A DNA stretch of 64,000 nt from Corynebacterium sp. HMSC08A12 (lineage in GTDB: Bacteria; Actinomycetota; Actinomycetes; Mycobacteriales; Mycobacteriaceae): contig NZ_KV789190.1 of NCBI RefSeq assembly GCF_001807485.1, positions 72,089 through 136,088 on the forward strand, written 5' to 3'. The notes under the pieces are model-generated. The model was not told the DNA's origin, ran no database searches, and worked only from the letters and a program-made list of their open reading frames with translations. This document shows, in pieces, positions 28,410 through 37,065 of the stretch. A program made the translations under genes and the position numbers. Positions within the stretch are counted from its first letter, which is position 1; each line of letters opens with the position of its first letter.

Positions 28410-30752
28410 TTAGACCGTGGTCAGCGTCACCACGGCACCGCGGTGGCTACGAGAGCTGGGGCCGGGGGATTGACCCAGAACCAAGCCGTTGGGATCCCCC
28501 TTGATCTCCACCTCGAAGCCCGCGTCTTCCAGCTTCTCCCGAGCCCTTTCCCCAGTGAGGCCCAGAACCCACGGCACGCGCTGGGATGTGGACTCGCGGA
28601 TCTCCACGTCCGTGTTCTTCGATGGATCCAAGAGTTCCCCTGCGCCAGGCGATTGCTCTGCCACGTCGCCGGAATCCTCGGAAGAGTCCTCCACGGGGGC
28701 GCCATCGACCGGGTTGAGGCCGGCCTCCCGCAGAGCCTTACGGGCGTCATCAACAGAAAGACCCTTAACGTCCGGCACCTCGATCGCGTTCGAGAGCACC
28801 AGGGTAACCTCCGTGCCGGACTCGACCTCCGCGCCTTCCTTCGGGTCGGTGCGGATGGCCTGGCCGGCGGGGATGTCCTTGTCGAACTCCTCGGTTTCCT
28901 CCGCGACCTGCAGCCCGGCTTTCTCCAGGGTCTTCTTCGCGCGGTCGCGCTCCTGGCCCTTCACGCCAGGCACGGTGACGGGGCGCTTGCCCTTGCTCAT
29001 GCGCACCTCGACGGTGGATCCGGTGTTCACCTCGGTTCCGGCGGCGGGTTGAACCTCCGCGACGTGGCCTTTTGCGATTTTGTCGGAGTAAACGTCGTCG
29101 CCCTTCTTCACCTTGAGAGTGCGGTCGGTGAGCTTATTCGTGTAGTACTGCAGGCTCGAGTTGGTGCCCGGGTCCGGCACCGTCGGCTTGCCGAGGGAAA
29201 GCAGCACCGCCACCTCGGAGCCCCGCACGGCCTTCTGTCCCTTGGCGGGATCGGTGCCCATGACGGTGTTCTTCTCCGCCTGGTTGTCGTAGCGCTCGTC
29301 CAAGGTGGAACTGAAGCCGGCTTCTTCGACAGTGGCCTGCGCGGTGGCTTGATCCATGCCGATGACAGTCGGGATCTCGCCGTAGCGGCCCGTGGTGAAC
29401 CACCATCCGCCCAGGGCCATGCCAATGACCAGTGCGATGAGGAGGACGATCCAGAAGACCGTCGCCACCGGGGACTTGTTGCTGAGCTTCGGCACCTGCC
29501 GTGCTGGCCCCGGGCGGTGCGTTGCGTGACGGTTTTGCGCGTGCGGCGCCGGGTTATGTGGTGCCGGGTTATGTGGCGCCGGGCCGTGCTGTGCATACGG
29601 CGCGTGCGGCTGGTGTTGCGTGCGCGTCGGGTTGGTGTGCGGGGCGTTGGCGTTGTGGGGGAGCAGCCCTTCGCCCGGTTCGCCCGGCCGCTCCGCGTAC
29701 CCCGGCCGGCCTTCCGGCTGGAACTGCGTGACGGCAGTGTGGTGCGTCCCCGGCCGGGCGCGATTTTCCTGGGGTAGGACGACCGCGCGGGTGGACATGG
29801 ATTCGTCGTCCCACGGGGTGCGCTCGCCGAAGTCGGTCCCCGCCAATGCGCTGCGCACGGCGGACTCGGTGGGGGCGGGCACCTGGAAATCGGGCACGTC
29901 GAGGTCCTCGGCGGCCTGCTCTACGGCTTCCAGGAACTCGGCGCCGTCCACGAAGCGTTGCGTGGGGTCGCGGTGGCAGGCGCGCAAGACCAGCTCGTCG
30001 ATCTCCGACGGGATGTCGGGCATCAGCGTGCTGGGGGCGGGGACGGGGCGGTTGATGCGCGCCATGGCCGTCTCGATGGGTGTGCCGCCCTTGAACGGCG
30101 TGCGCCCGGTGAGCAGCTCGAACAGCAGGATGCCGGCGGAGTACACGTCGCTGGCTTGGGTCAGATTCTCGCCGCGCACCTGCTCCGGGGAGAGGTAGCC
30201 GACGGTGCCGATGACCTGCCCGTTGACGGATGTTGTGGCGTTGGTGGGGTCGCCCATCGCCTTGTTGATGGCGCGCACCAGCCCGAAGTCCGCGAGCTTG
30301 ACCTGGTTCCGGTCGCTGATCAGCACGTTGTCCGGCTTGATGTCGCGGTGGATCATGCCCTTGGCATGGGCGATCGATAGCGCGGTGAGCACCGGCCGCA
30401 TCACGGCGATGGCGGCGTGGGGCGGCATGGGGCCGCGCTCTTTCAGCAGTTCGCGGAGCGATCCGCCTTCGACCAGCTCCATCACCAGGAAGACATAGTC
30501 GTCGTCCACACCCTGGTCGAAGACATTCACGAGCGACGGGTCGCTGAGCTTCGCCACCGCGCGGGCCTCGCGCTCGAAGCGGGTGCGGAAGGCGGGTTCG
30601 CGGGCGAGCGTCGGATCCATCACCTTGACCGCCACTTCACGGTCCAGGCGCGTGTCGATGGCTGCATAGACTGTGGACATGCCACCGCGGGCGATCTGGG
30701 CGCCGATGCGGTAGCGCCACTCCAGCAGGTCTCCGGGGTGTAGCTCGCTCAC
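28410..30752 (-). CDS. pknL: Serine/threonine protein kinase PknL with PASTA repeats
   Basis: 780-residue membrane kinase. Cytoplasmic kinase domain (about 1-275) with the Gly-rich loop IARGGMSTVYAA, catalytic HRDIKPDN, DFGLV and activation-loop GTVGYLSPEQ. A His/Pro/Asn-rich linker (PHNPAPHNPAPHA repeats) leads to one transmembrane helix (TVFWIVLLIALVIGMALGGWW). The outside part holds about five PASTA-like repeats, which in this family sense peptidoglycan fragments. GTG start 30752. Divergent from the Rv2175c-like gene, a known PknL substrate in mycobacteria. The linker repeats are also visible in DNA near 29555-29580. Confidence 0.93.
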   Translation of the reverse strand: MSELHPGDLLEWRYRIGAQIARGGMSTVYAAIDTRLDREVAVKVMDPTLAREPAFRTRFEREARAVAKLSDPSLVNVFDQGVDDDYVFLVMELVEGGSLRELLKERGPMPPHAAIAVMRPVLTALSIAHAKGMIHRDIKPDNVLISDRNQVKLADFGLVRAINKAMGDPTNATTSVNGQVIGTVGYLSPEQVRGENLTQASDVYSAGILLFELLTGRTPFKGGTPIETAMARINRPVPAPSTLMPDIPSEIDELVLRACHRDPTQRFVDGAEFLEAVEQAAEDLDVPDFQVPAPTESAVRSALAGTDFGERTPWDDESMSTRAVVLPQENRARPGTHHTAVTQFQPEGRPGYAERPGEPGEGLLPHNANAPHTNPTRTQHQPHAPYAQHGPAPHNPAPHNPAPHAQNRHATHRPGPARQVPKLSNKSPVATVFWIVLLIALVIGMALGGWWFTTGRYGEIPTVIGMDQATAQATVEEAGFSSTLDERYDNQAEKNTVMGTDPAKGQKAVRGSEVAVLLSLGKPTVPDPGTNSSLQYYTNKLTDRTLKVKKGDDVYSDKIAKGHVAEVQPAAGTEVNTGSTVEVRMSKGKRPVTVPGVKGQERDRAKKTLEKAGLQVAEETEEFDKDIPAGQAIRTDPKEGAEVESGTEVTLVLSNAIEVPDVKGLSVDDARKALREAGLNPVDGAPVEDSSEDSGDVAEQSPGAGELLDPSKNTDVEIRESTSQRVPWVLGLTGERAREKLEDAGFEVEIKGDPNGLVLGQSPGPSSRSHRGAVVTLTTV

Positions 30753-30957
30753 GTCTAGTTTCAGCCTCGTTTTCTAGCGGTTGTCTAGCGGTTTTTCGGT
30801 CTAAGCGTGGGGTTACAAGAGATGTTCTTGTGTGTAGTTGTGCTCAGTGTTACGGAATTATTCTAGTGGTACTCGTGTCATTATACGTTTAGCCTGGTGC
30901 GCGCCCTACTCGTTTCCTATTGACTCTTATTGACGCCCACGCGCTACAGTGGCCACC
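30753..30957. promoter_or_regulatory. Divergent control region of pknL and the Rv2175c-like gene
   Basis: Contains a direct repeat TCTAGCGGTT (near 30774 and 30785), an AT-rich centre (about 30830-30900) and, for the rightward gene, TACAGT (30945-30950) 7 nt before GTG 30958. One TGACGCC copy is at 30931-30937. Confidence 0.5.
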
Positions 30958-31407
30958 GTGAGTAAAGAAAACAAGCACGCAGAAGATCACGGCACCTTTA
31001 CACGCTCTGGCGCACGCCCTGGCCAGGAGGGGCAGGGGCGCGTGCTCGCGGAGCCAGTGAACGGCGTTCCCGCTGGTGAAGAGGTTCTGACCCTACCAGA
31101 AGTCGCGGAGCGAATGAACTTGGTTGTCACCAAGGTCATGGACATGCTGGGCAAGAAGCAGCTGCTGGCAGTCGAGATCGACCGCGTGCGGCACGTTCCC
31201 GCCCGCTTCCTGGACGAGGACGGGCAGCTGAACCGCTTCGTCCCCGGGGCGATCGCCCTGTTGAGCGACGGCGGCTACTCCGACGCGGAGATTCTGGATT
31301 ACCTCTTTACTGAGGACGACTCTCTGCCGGGGCGCCCGGTGGACGCTCTGCACGGTCACCTTGCCCGCGAGGTGATGCGTCGGGCGCAGGCGATGGCAAT
31401 TCTATAG
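30958..31407 (+). CDS. Rv2175c-like winged-helix DNA-binding protein
   Basis: About 149 residues. After a flexible polar N-terminus (~40 residues) comes a helix-turn-helix region (LTLPEVAERMNLVVTKVMDML), then DRVRHVPARFLDEDGQL and a C-terminal helical part with GYSDAEILDYLFTEDDSLPG. This matches the M. tuberculosis Rv2175c family, a DNA-binding protein phosphorylated by PknL, which is encoded divergently here as well. GTG 30958 follows a -10-like hexamer by 7 nt; GTG 30949 is possible. The 3' end overlaps mptA by 101 bp on the opposite strand. Confidence 0.85.
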   Translation: MSKENKHAEDHGTFTRSGARPGQEGQGRVLAEPVNGVPAGEEVLTLPEVAERMNLVVTKVMDMLGKKQLLAVEIDRVRHVPARFLDEDGQLNRFVPGAIALLSDGGYSDAEILDYLFTEDDSLPGRPVDALHGHLAREVMRRAQAMAIL

Positions 31408-32992
31408 CCCACTGTGTCTGCTGCTGGCCCTGCTTAGCCTGCGGCTGACTCTGCTTAGCCTGCGGCTGGCGACGGGGTGGGAATTCCAGACAGGCCTGTA
31501 CCACCCAGGCGAAGATCGCCGCGAAGGCGAGCACCCACCACAGTGCGTACAAGCGGTTGTTGCCGCCGCCGTCGAACATGAAGGTCACCCACATGCAGAA
31601 CACGCTGGTGAGGTAGATGACCATGCGAGATTGGCTGGCCAGCACCACTAGCGCCAGGGGCGCGGTGTAGTACCACGGCAGCGTCACCGTGTTGAGCACG
31701 CAGGTGATCGCATAGGCGACGGCCATGCCGGTAAACGCTGTGTGCTCGTCGTGGCGGAACAGCCACCAGGTGGCGACCAGGCCGAGGAGCATCAGGGCGC
31801 TACTGACCGGGCGGATCGCATCCACCAACACGTTGAAAGTCAGGTCGTCGTTGATGCGCGACAGTACTGGCTCCAATGAGGAGGCGATAAAGGACGGCAG
31901 GGCCAGGGGGTTGATGACCTTGGAGTTGCCGGTGACCTCCGTGACCCAGCCCCACGTCTGGTTGGTCAGGATGGTCACGAGCGCCAGCATGCCAACGCAT
32001 GCCAGCACGCTGACCAGCCCCGCCCACACCAGCGTGCCGAAGCGGCGCCACGTATCTGCAAGGCGCAGCCAGCGGGCCTTACCCGCGGAGTAGGGCAGTG
32101 CCCCTGCCACCCGGGCGACCAGAATCCATACGACGAACGGCAGGGCAATAAACGCCGTGGCCTTCAGGGCAGTCGCCACACCGATCAGCGCCGATGCGGC
32201 CAGGGCACCACGAACCGGCTGCAGCTTCACCGCGCACAGGCAGCCGAGAAGCACCAAAGCCATCATCATGTTCTCGGTGTGCATGCCACCGATCAGGTGC
32301 AGCACGCTCAGCGGGTTAAACACACCCAGCCAGACGGCCACGTCCGGCCGGATGCCCAGATGCGTAGCGAGCTTCGCTACTGCCCAGGCCATCACCAGCA
32401 CGGACGCGATGGAGAGCAACTTGAAGGCGAAAATGCCGGCGGTGATGTTATCGCCGGTGACGGAAGTGATGGCCTGGCCCACTCCCATGTGCAGCGGGCC
32501 GTAGGGCGTGGTGGTGTTGCGCCAGTCGGCGCTGACCTCGAACAGCAGGGGGCCGGGGTTGGCCGCCGCGCCGACCTCGTAGGCGTTGAAGCCATCGCGG
32601 GCCAGCGTGCCCTGCATGAGGTAGGAGTAAATGTCCCGCGACATTAGTGGCCCGGCCAGCACCAATGGGCCGATCCAGGCGGCGATGGCAGAGCGGCGCA
32701 GCGGCTCACCACGCACGAGGATGTGCCGCCCGACGATGATCCAACTGAGCACCATCGCCGCCAGGGCGAACCACATCACGACCGTCACCATGCCTGCGGC
32801 ATGGCCGAAGGTAAAGGAGCTCAGGCCGATGACCTGCATGATGCCACCGCGCGAGCGCACGGCACCGACGCTGTGGGAGGTGATCGTCAAAACGATGCTG
32901 CCGATAAGCCCCATCCAGACGGCGCGGCTGTAGCCCACCGACTGCAGCCAGGAACGAGCCTTGTCCGCAAAGCCCTCCGCGGCCGCCGTCAC
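31307..32992 (-). CDS. mptA: Alpha-1,6-mannopyranosyltransferase of lipomannan synthesis
   Basis: Polyprenol-phosphate-mannose-dependent GT-C transferase that extends the alpha-1,6 mannan backbone of lipomannan on the outer side of the membrane. 561 residues, about thirteen helices. The first loop has the GT-C style acidic region GPLMSRDIYSYLMQG, followed by NPLSVLHLIGGMHTENMMMA. GTG start 32992 overlaps the crtI-like stop (GTGA). The last ~65 residues are hydrophilic (QAKQSQPQAKQ, Pro/Arg-rich) and are read antisense to the end of the Rv2175c-like gene. Same locus as C. glutamicum mptA. Confidence 0.92.
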   Translation of the reverse strand: MTAAAEGFADKARSWLQSVGYSRAVWMGLIGSIVLTITSHSVGAVRSRGGIMQVIGLSSFTFGHAAGMVTVVMWFALAAMVLSWIIVGRHILVRGEPLRRSAIAAWIGPLVLAGPLMSRDIYSYLMQGTLARDGFNAYEVGAAANPGPLLFEVSADWRNTTTPYGPLHMGVGQAITSVTGDNITAGIFAFKLLSIASVLVMAWAVAKLATHLGIRPDVAVWLGVFNPLSVLHLIGGMHTENMMMALVLLGCLCAVKLQPVRGALAASALIGVATALKATAFIALPFVVWILVARVAGALPYSAGKARWLRLADTWRRFGTLVWAGLVSVLACVGMLALVTILTNQTWGWVTEVTGNSKVINPLALPSFIASSLEPVLSRINDDLTFNVLVDAIRPVSSALMLLGLVATWWLFRHDEHTAFTGMAVAYAITCVLNTVTLPWYYTAPLALVVLASQSRMVIYLTSVFCMWVTFMFDGGGNNRLYALWWVLAFAAIFAWVVQACLEFPPRRQPQAKQSQPQAKQGQQQTQWAIELPSPAPDASPRGQGDRAERPPGAPAESRPQ

Positions 32993-34779
32993 AGCACACC
33001 ACCGCCGGTGATGCGGCGGGCAGCCAGCGCGCCGGAGAGGATGACAGTAGGCACACCCACGCCCGGTGTGGTCGAGGAGCCGGCGAGCACCAAGTTATCC
33101 ACGCCGAACGCGCGGGCATTACGAGGCCGGAAGGGGCCGGTCTGGGTAAAGGAATGCGCCAACGCGAACGGACTGCCCGCGCCGAAACCGTGGTCGTCCT
33201 GCCACGAGGCCGGGGTATCCACCCGGGCGGCGCGGAAGTGCTCGGCAATGCCCGTGTAGCCGCGGGCCTCCAACACCCCCAGGAGCTCCTGGACGTAAGG
33301 ATCCGTGACGTTCTCCCAGTCGATATCCGCCGAACGCAGGTTCGGCGCCGGGGCGAGGATGCTCAGCGGTTCGTAGGCGCCCGTGCCAGTGCCCGTACTC
33401 ACGCCCGCGCGGGGAGACGTGGCGTCACCCTCAACAACACCGCCGAAGGTACGGCCGGCAACGGTGCGCGCCGGGCGAGTAAGCAGCAACGACGGGTCGC
33501 TCATTAGCTTGCCGCGACCGTGCGGGGCGGTGATCTCGCGGAAGGTTTCGTCCCATGCCTCGCCGAAGCTGATGGTGTGGTGGCGCTGCGACTCCCACCG
33601 GCCGGAGACTTCCGTCGGAATGCTGCCGTGAATCACCACGGCAGAAGGGGACCAGCGCAGCGGGGCGACCTTGCGCCACATGCGGCGGGCGAAGGAGCGG
33701 GAGATCAGCGCGCTTTCCCGGCCGGAACGGGTGAGCAGCTCGCCGACCACCGGCAGATCCGGGGTGGCCACAACTGCGTCGCAGCCGATGTATTCGCCGG
33801 AGCGGGTGCGCACGCCTGTGATGAGGTCTTCCGAGAAGTCCACGTGCTCGACTGCGTCCGAGGTGATGATGCGCCCGCCGGCGGCCCGCAATGCTGCGGC
33901 CATGACCTCCGGCACTTCGCTCATCGAAAAGCCCGGGTAGAACACGCCCATGGAGGTATCCATGTGTGAAATGACGGTGTAGACCGCACGCGCATTCTTC
34001 GGCGCCACACCCGCGTACAGCGCCTGGAAGGTAAACAACCGCTGTAGCTCTGTGTCGGGGATGTGCCGTGCCGCGGCCTTGCCGAGGCTGCCGAAGGCGC
34101 CGAGGGAGCCGAGGTGGCTAAGGTCGGACGCCGCAGCGGGCGTGGACAGCAGATCCAGCGCACCGTCGAAGTCGGCGGCTAGGAAGTTCTCGAAGCTGGC
34201 GCTGAAGACATTCTGCGACCATTCGCGGTGAGCCAGATAACCGGCGGCCAGCTCGTCTGTGGCGGTGCGATCCAGACCCTTGGAATCCGCGAAGCGGCGG
34301 ATCTCCGCCACCATCGCATCGCGGTCGGCGAAGACTTCGGCGTGGCGGCCGCTGGCGAACTGCGCGTGATAGGCCGGGGCCAGGCGCTGGGGTGCCCACG
34401 GGCGCTCCAGGCCCAGCTGCTCGGCGGCGGTCTCGGAACGCAAGTCGATGCCCACGGAGGCCACGGCGGATTCGATGAGGCCGGGCATCGTCAGCACGGT
34501 GGCACCGGTGTCGGCCACGAAGTCCCCGTGTGCGCTGGTCAGCTGCTCGCTACGGCAGCGGCCGCCCACGGCGTTGGCGGCCTCGATGACGGTGACCTCG
34601 CGCCCCGCGGAACGCAACCGCAGGGCAGCGGAGAGCCCTGCCAGCCCGGCGCCGATCACGACCACGCGCTCGCCGTTGCCGGGCAGGCGCTTGCGCATCG
34701 TGGGGCGCGTCATGGGAACCAAGGGGCTGGGCAGGCTCAGGTGACGGCGACCGTCGGCAGAGCGGGTGGATAGCTTCAT
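32989..34779 (-). CDS. Phytoene desaturase-like FAD oxidoreductase (CrtI family)
   Basis: 596 residues. N-terminal dinucleotide-binding motif VVVIGAGLAGLSAALRLRSAGREVTVIEAANAVGGRCRS (quoted in parts: VVVIGAGLAGLSAALR, VIEAANAVGGRC). The C-terminal carotenoid-oxidoreductase signature is LVLAGSSTTPGVGVPTVILSG. Start ATG 34779 directly follows the idsA TAA and has GGAGG 7 nt upstream inside idsA. The gene overlaps mptA by 4 nt, so all three are coupled. No phytoene synthase is nearby; the substrate may be a carotenoid or another polyprenyl chain. Not at this position in C. glutamicum as I know it. Confidence 0.85.
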   Translation of the reverse strand: MKLSTRSADGRRHLSLPSPLVPMTRPTMRKRLPGNGERVVVIGAGLAGLSAALRLRSAGREVTVIEAANAVGGRCRSEQLTSAHGDFVADTGATVLTMPGLIESAVASVGIDLRSETAAEQLGLERPWAPQRLAPAYHAQFASGRHAEVFADRDAMVAEIRRFADSKGLDRTATDELAAGYLAHREWSQNVFSASFENFLAADFDGALDLLSTPAAASDLSHLGSLGAFGSLGKAAARHIPDTELQRLFTFQALYAGVAPKNARAVYTVISHMDTSMGVFYPGFSMSEVPEVMAAALRAAGGRIITSDAVEHVDFSEDLITGVRTRSGEYIGCDAVVATPDLPVVGELLTRSGRESALISRSFARRMWRKVAPLRWSPSAVVIHGSIPTEVSGRWESQRHHTISFGEAWDETFREITAPHGRGKLMSDPSLLLTRPARTVAGRTFGGVVEGDATSPRAGVSTGTGTGAYEPLSILAPAPNLRSADIDWENVTDPYVQELLGVLEARGYTGIAEHFRAARVDTPASWQDDHGFGAGSPFALAHSFTQTGPFRPRNARAFGVDNLVLAGSSTTPGVGVPTVILSGALAARRITGGGVL

Positions 34780-35910
34780 TTAAAACCTCCGGTGCGTTAG
34801 TTCTTCCGCCAGCTGGGTCAGCTCCGCAGTGATGTCGGCACCCAAACCACCCGCGCGCAGGGACTCGATGGCCCGCTGCGTGCGCGCCTCGATCAGCTTC
34901 TCCACTTCGGCCTGCGCGCCGGTGTCGTAGATGATGTCGCGGAGGCGCTCGATGTCCGTCTCCGCGGACTCCTCGCCCTTGCCCAGCCCCTCGCGGAGGG
35001 CCGCGACCTGGGATTCATCGCCCCGCTGCAATGCCTCGTTGATGAGGGTGGTGCGCTTGCCGGTGCGCAGATCGTCGCCGGAGGGCTTGCCGGTGACCTC
35101 CGGGTCGCCGAAAACTCCCAGCTGATCGTCGCGCAGCTGGAAGGCCTCACCGATGTCCTGGCCCACATTGCGGAGCATGGTCTGAGTCTGTTCGTTGGCG
35201 CCCGCCAGTGCGGCGCCGATGTGCAGCGGGCGGGCGACGGTGTAGGAGGCCGTCTTGTACTTGATCACGGCAAAGGAATCCGCAACGTCTTCGCTGCCGT
35301 TGGCTTCCAGGGCAATGTCCAGGATCTGGCCCCCGATCACCTCGGTGCGCATTGCCCGCCAGGCCGGGCGTGCCCGCTGCAGCGCGGTGGTGCTCAGCCC
35401 CGAGCCGTTGTACAGGTCATCCGCCCAGGCAAAGGCGAGGTCGCCGATGAGAATTGCCTGGCTGATCCCGTAGTGCTCGGAGGAACCCAGCCAGCCGCGT
35501 TCGCGGTGCTTCGATTCAAAGGTGCGGTGGGCGGTGGGGAAGCCGCGTCGGGTATCGGAGCGGTCGATGATGTCGTCGTGGATGAGGGCGCAGGCCTGGA
35601 TGAACTCGAAGGCGGACAGCGCATTCAAGATGGCGCCCTGGTCGATACCCGCAGCCGGCGATGAACCGCCACCGCCTTCGAGCGCCGCGCGGATGCCTGC
35701 CCAGGCGAAAGTAGGGCGGACGCGCTTGCCGCCGTTGACGATGAAGTCGCGCAGCACCGTGATGGCGCCGCCGACGAGGGGACCGATGTGGGAGAACTCC
35801 TCCTGGGAGCGGTTCAGGTACTCCTTTAGTTGGGCATCGACGGCGGACGGAACTGCGGACAGTGGGGAATCGAGGCGCCAGGGGTGCGCGGCCAGCTCAT
35901 CGGTACTCAT
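34780..35910 (-). CDS. idsA: Geranylgeranyl/polyprenyl diphosphate synthase
   Basis: Trans-prenyltransferase, 376 residues. First Asp-rich motif DDIIDRSDTRRG, second motif region LRDDQLGVFGD followed by the KPSGDDLRTGKRT loop. It elongates allylic diphosphates with IPP to feed menaquinone, decaprenyl or carotenoid synthesis. First gene of the idsA-crtI-like-mptA operon; divergent from metF with a 186-bp gap. Orthologue of C. glutamicum IdsA by position. Confidence 0.93.
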   Translation of the reverse strand: MSTDELAAHPWRLDSPLSAVPSAVDAQLKEYLNRSQEEFSHIGPLVGGAITVLRDFIVNGGKRVRPTFAWAGIRAALEGGGGSSPAAGIDQGAILNALSAFEFIQACALIHDDIIDRSDTRRGFPTAHRTFESKHRERGWLGSSEHYGISQAILIGDLAFAWADDLYNGSGLSTTALQRARPAWRAMRTEVIGGQILDIALEANGSEDVADSFAVIKYKTASYTVARPLHIGAALAGANEQTQTMLRNVGQDIGEAFQLRDDQLGVFGDPEVTGKPSGDDLRTGKRTTLINEALQRGDESQVAALREGLGKGEESAETDIERLRDIIYDTGAQAEVEKLIEARTQRAIESLRAGGLGADITAELTQLAEELTHRRF

Positions 35911-36060
35911 GGCTCTCTATTCTAAGGGCTCGCGCGACAAGTGCGAACAACGGTAGTGCTGGGGTGACGCCACCGTGGCGGGCCGGCGAAACGGGTGAGC
36001 GAACGGACAGGCCGCGGGGGTGATCGCGCGCAGGGAAAATGCCAAATGTAGGCCAAAGTC

Positions 36061-36088
36061 TTGAAATGGACAGCTCTGTCTATATGAT
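36061..36088 (+). promoter_or_regulatory. metF promoter with McbR-type operator in the spacer
   Basis: TTGAAA (36061-36066) and TATGAT (36083-36088) are separated by 16 bp. That spacer is TGGACAGCTCTGTCTA (36067-36082), one mismatch from the McbR consensus TAGAC-N6-GTCTA. McbR is the methionine/cysteine repressor of corynebacteria. Predicted transcription start is at or next to the ATG at 36097. Confidence 0.85.
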
Positions 36089-36096
36089 CTTTGGGT

Positions 36097-37065
36097 ATGG
36101 CTAGTATCCGCAGGCAGGTTGCCGTATCCCAGTCCCTTTCGCTCTACACTCCCGGGCGCGTTCCGTTCTCCGTGGAGTTCATGCCGCCGCGCGACGACGC
36201 GGCCGAAGAGCGCCTGTGGAACGCGGCCGAGGCATTCCACGACCTCGGTGTGAGCTTCGCCTCGGTAACTTATGGCGCCGGCGGCAGTACCCGCGAGCGC
36301 ACCCTGCGTGTCGCCGAGCGCCTGGGCACGAAGCCGCTGACAACCCTGGTGCACATGACGCTGGTGCAGCACACCAAGGAAGAGCTGCAAGACATGCTGC
36401 GCACCTATGCCTCGCTGGGGCTGACGAATCTGCTGGCGCTGCGCGGCGACCCGCCGGGGGATCCAAATGCCGAGTGGGTGCCCACCCCCGGTGGCTTGAA
36501 CTATGCGGTGGAACTGATCGACATGATCCGCGAGATGCCCGAATGCGCCGACTTCGATATCGGCATCGCCAGCTTCCCCGAAGGCCACTACCGCACGGGT
36601 TCTTTGGAACAGGACACGGAATACACTCTGGCCAAGCTCCGCGCCGGGGCGCAGTACTCGATCACGCAGATGTTCTTCGATGTGGACCACTATCTGCGCT
36701 TGCGCGATCGTCTGGCGAAGGCGGATCCGGAGCATGGGCAGAAGCCGATCATTCCGGGGCTGATGCCGATCACATCCCTGCGAAGTGTGCGCCGCCAGAT
36801 GGAGCTGGCGGGTGCTGCTTTGCCACCGAAGCTGGAGAAACGCCTGCTGGATGCTGCAGCCGGCGACGAGGTCGCAAACCGCGACGCCATCCGCGAGGTC
36901 GGCATCGAGGTGACCACTGAGATGGCCGAGCGCCTCATTGCCGAGGGAGTTCCGGATCTGCACTTCATGACGATGAATAACGTGCGCGCCACCCAGGAGG
37001 TCCTGCACAACCTGGGCATGGCTCCGGCGTGGGGGCCGGGGCTGGGGCACGACATGGTGCGTTAG
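36097..37065 (+). CDS. metF: 5,10-methylenetetrahydrofolate reductase
   Basis: FAD enzyme that makes 5-methyl-THF for methionine synthesis. About 322 residues. TIM-barrel family blocks: PFSVEFMPPRDD (catalytic Glu), SVTYGAGGSTRERT, ALRGDPPGD and QYSITQMFFDVDHY. ATG 36097 lies 8 nt downstream of the -10 and there is no ribosome site, suggesting leaderless translation under McbR repression. The end overlaps the convergent GNAT gene by 4 bp. Confidence 0.96.
   Translation: MASIRRQVAVSQSLSLYTPGRVPFSVEFMPPRDDAAEERLWNAAEAFHDLGVSFASVTYGAGGSTRERTLRVAERLGTKPLTTLVHMTLVQHTKEELQDMLRTYASLGLTNLLALRGDPPGDPNAEWVPTPGGLNYAVELIDMIREMPECADFDIGIASFPEGHYRTGSLEQDTEYTLAKLRAGAQYSITQMFFDVDHYLRLRDRLAKADPEHGQKPIIPGLMPITSLRSVRRQMELAGAALPPKLEKRLLDAAAGDEVANRDAIREVGIEVTTEMAERLIAEGVPDLHFMTMNNVRATQEVLHNLGMAPAWGPGLGHDMVR

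Noticed and set aside
29540..29600. Possible CRISPR-like or mobile repeats in pknL
   Set aside because: The short direct repeats keep the reading frame and encode the PHNPAPHNPAPHA linker.
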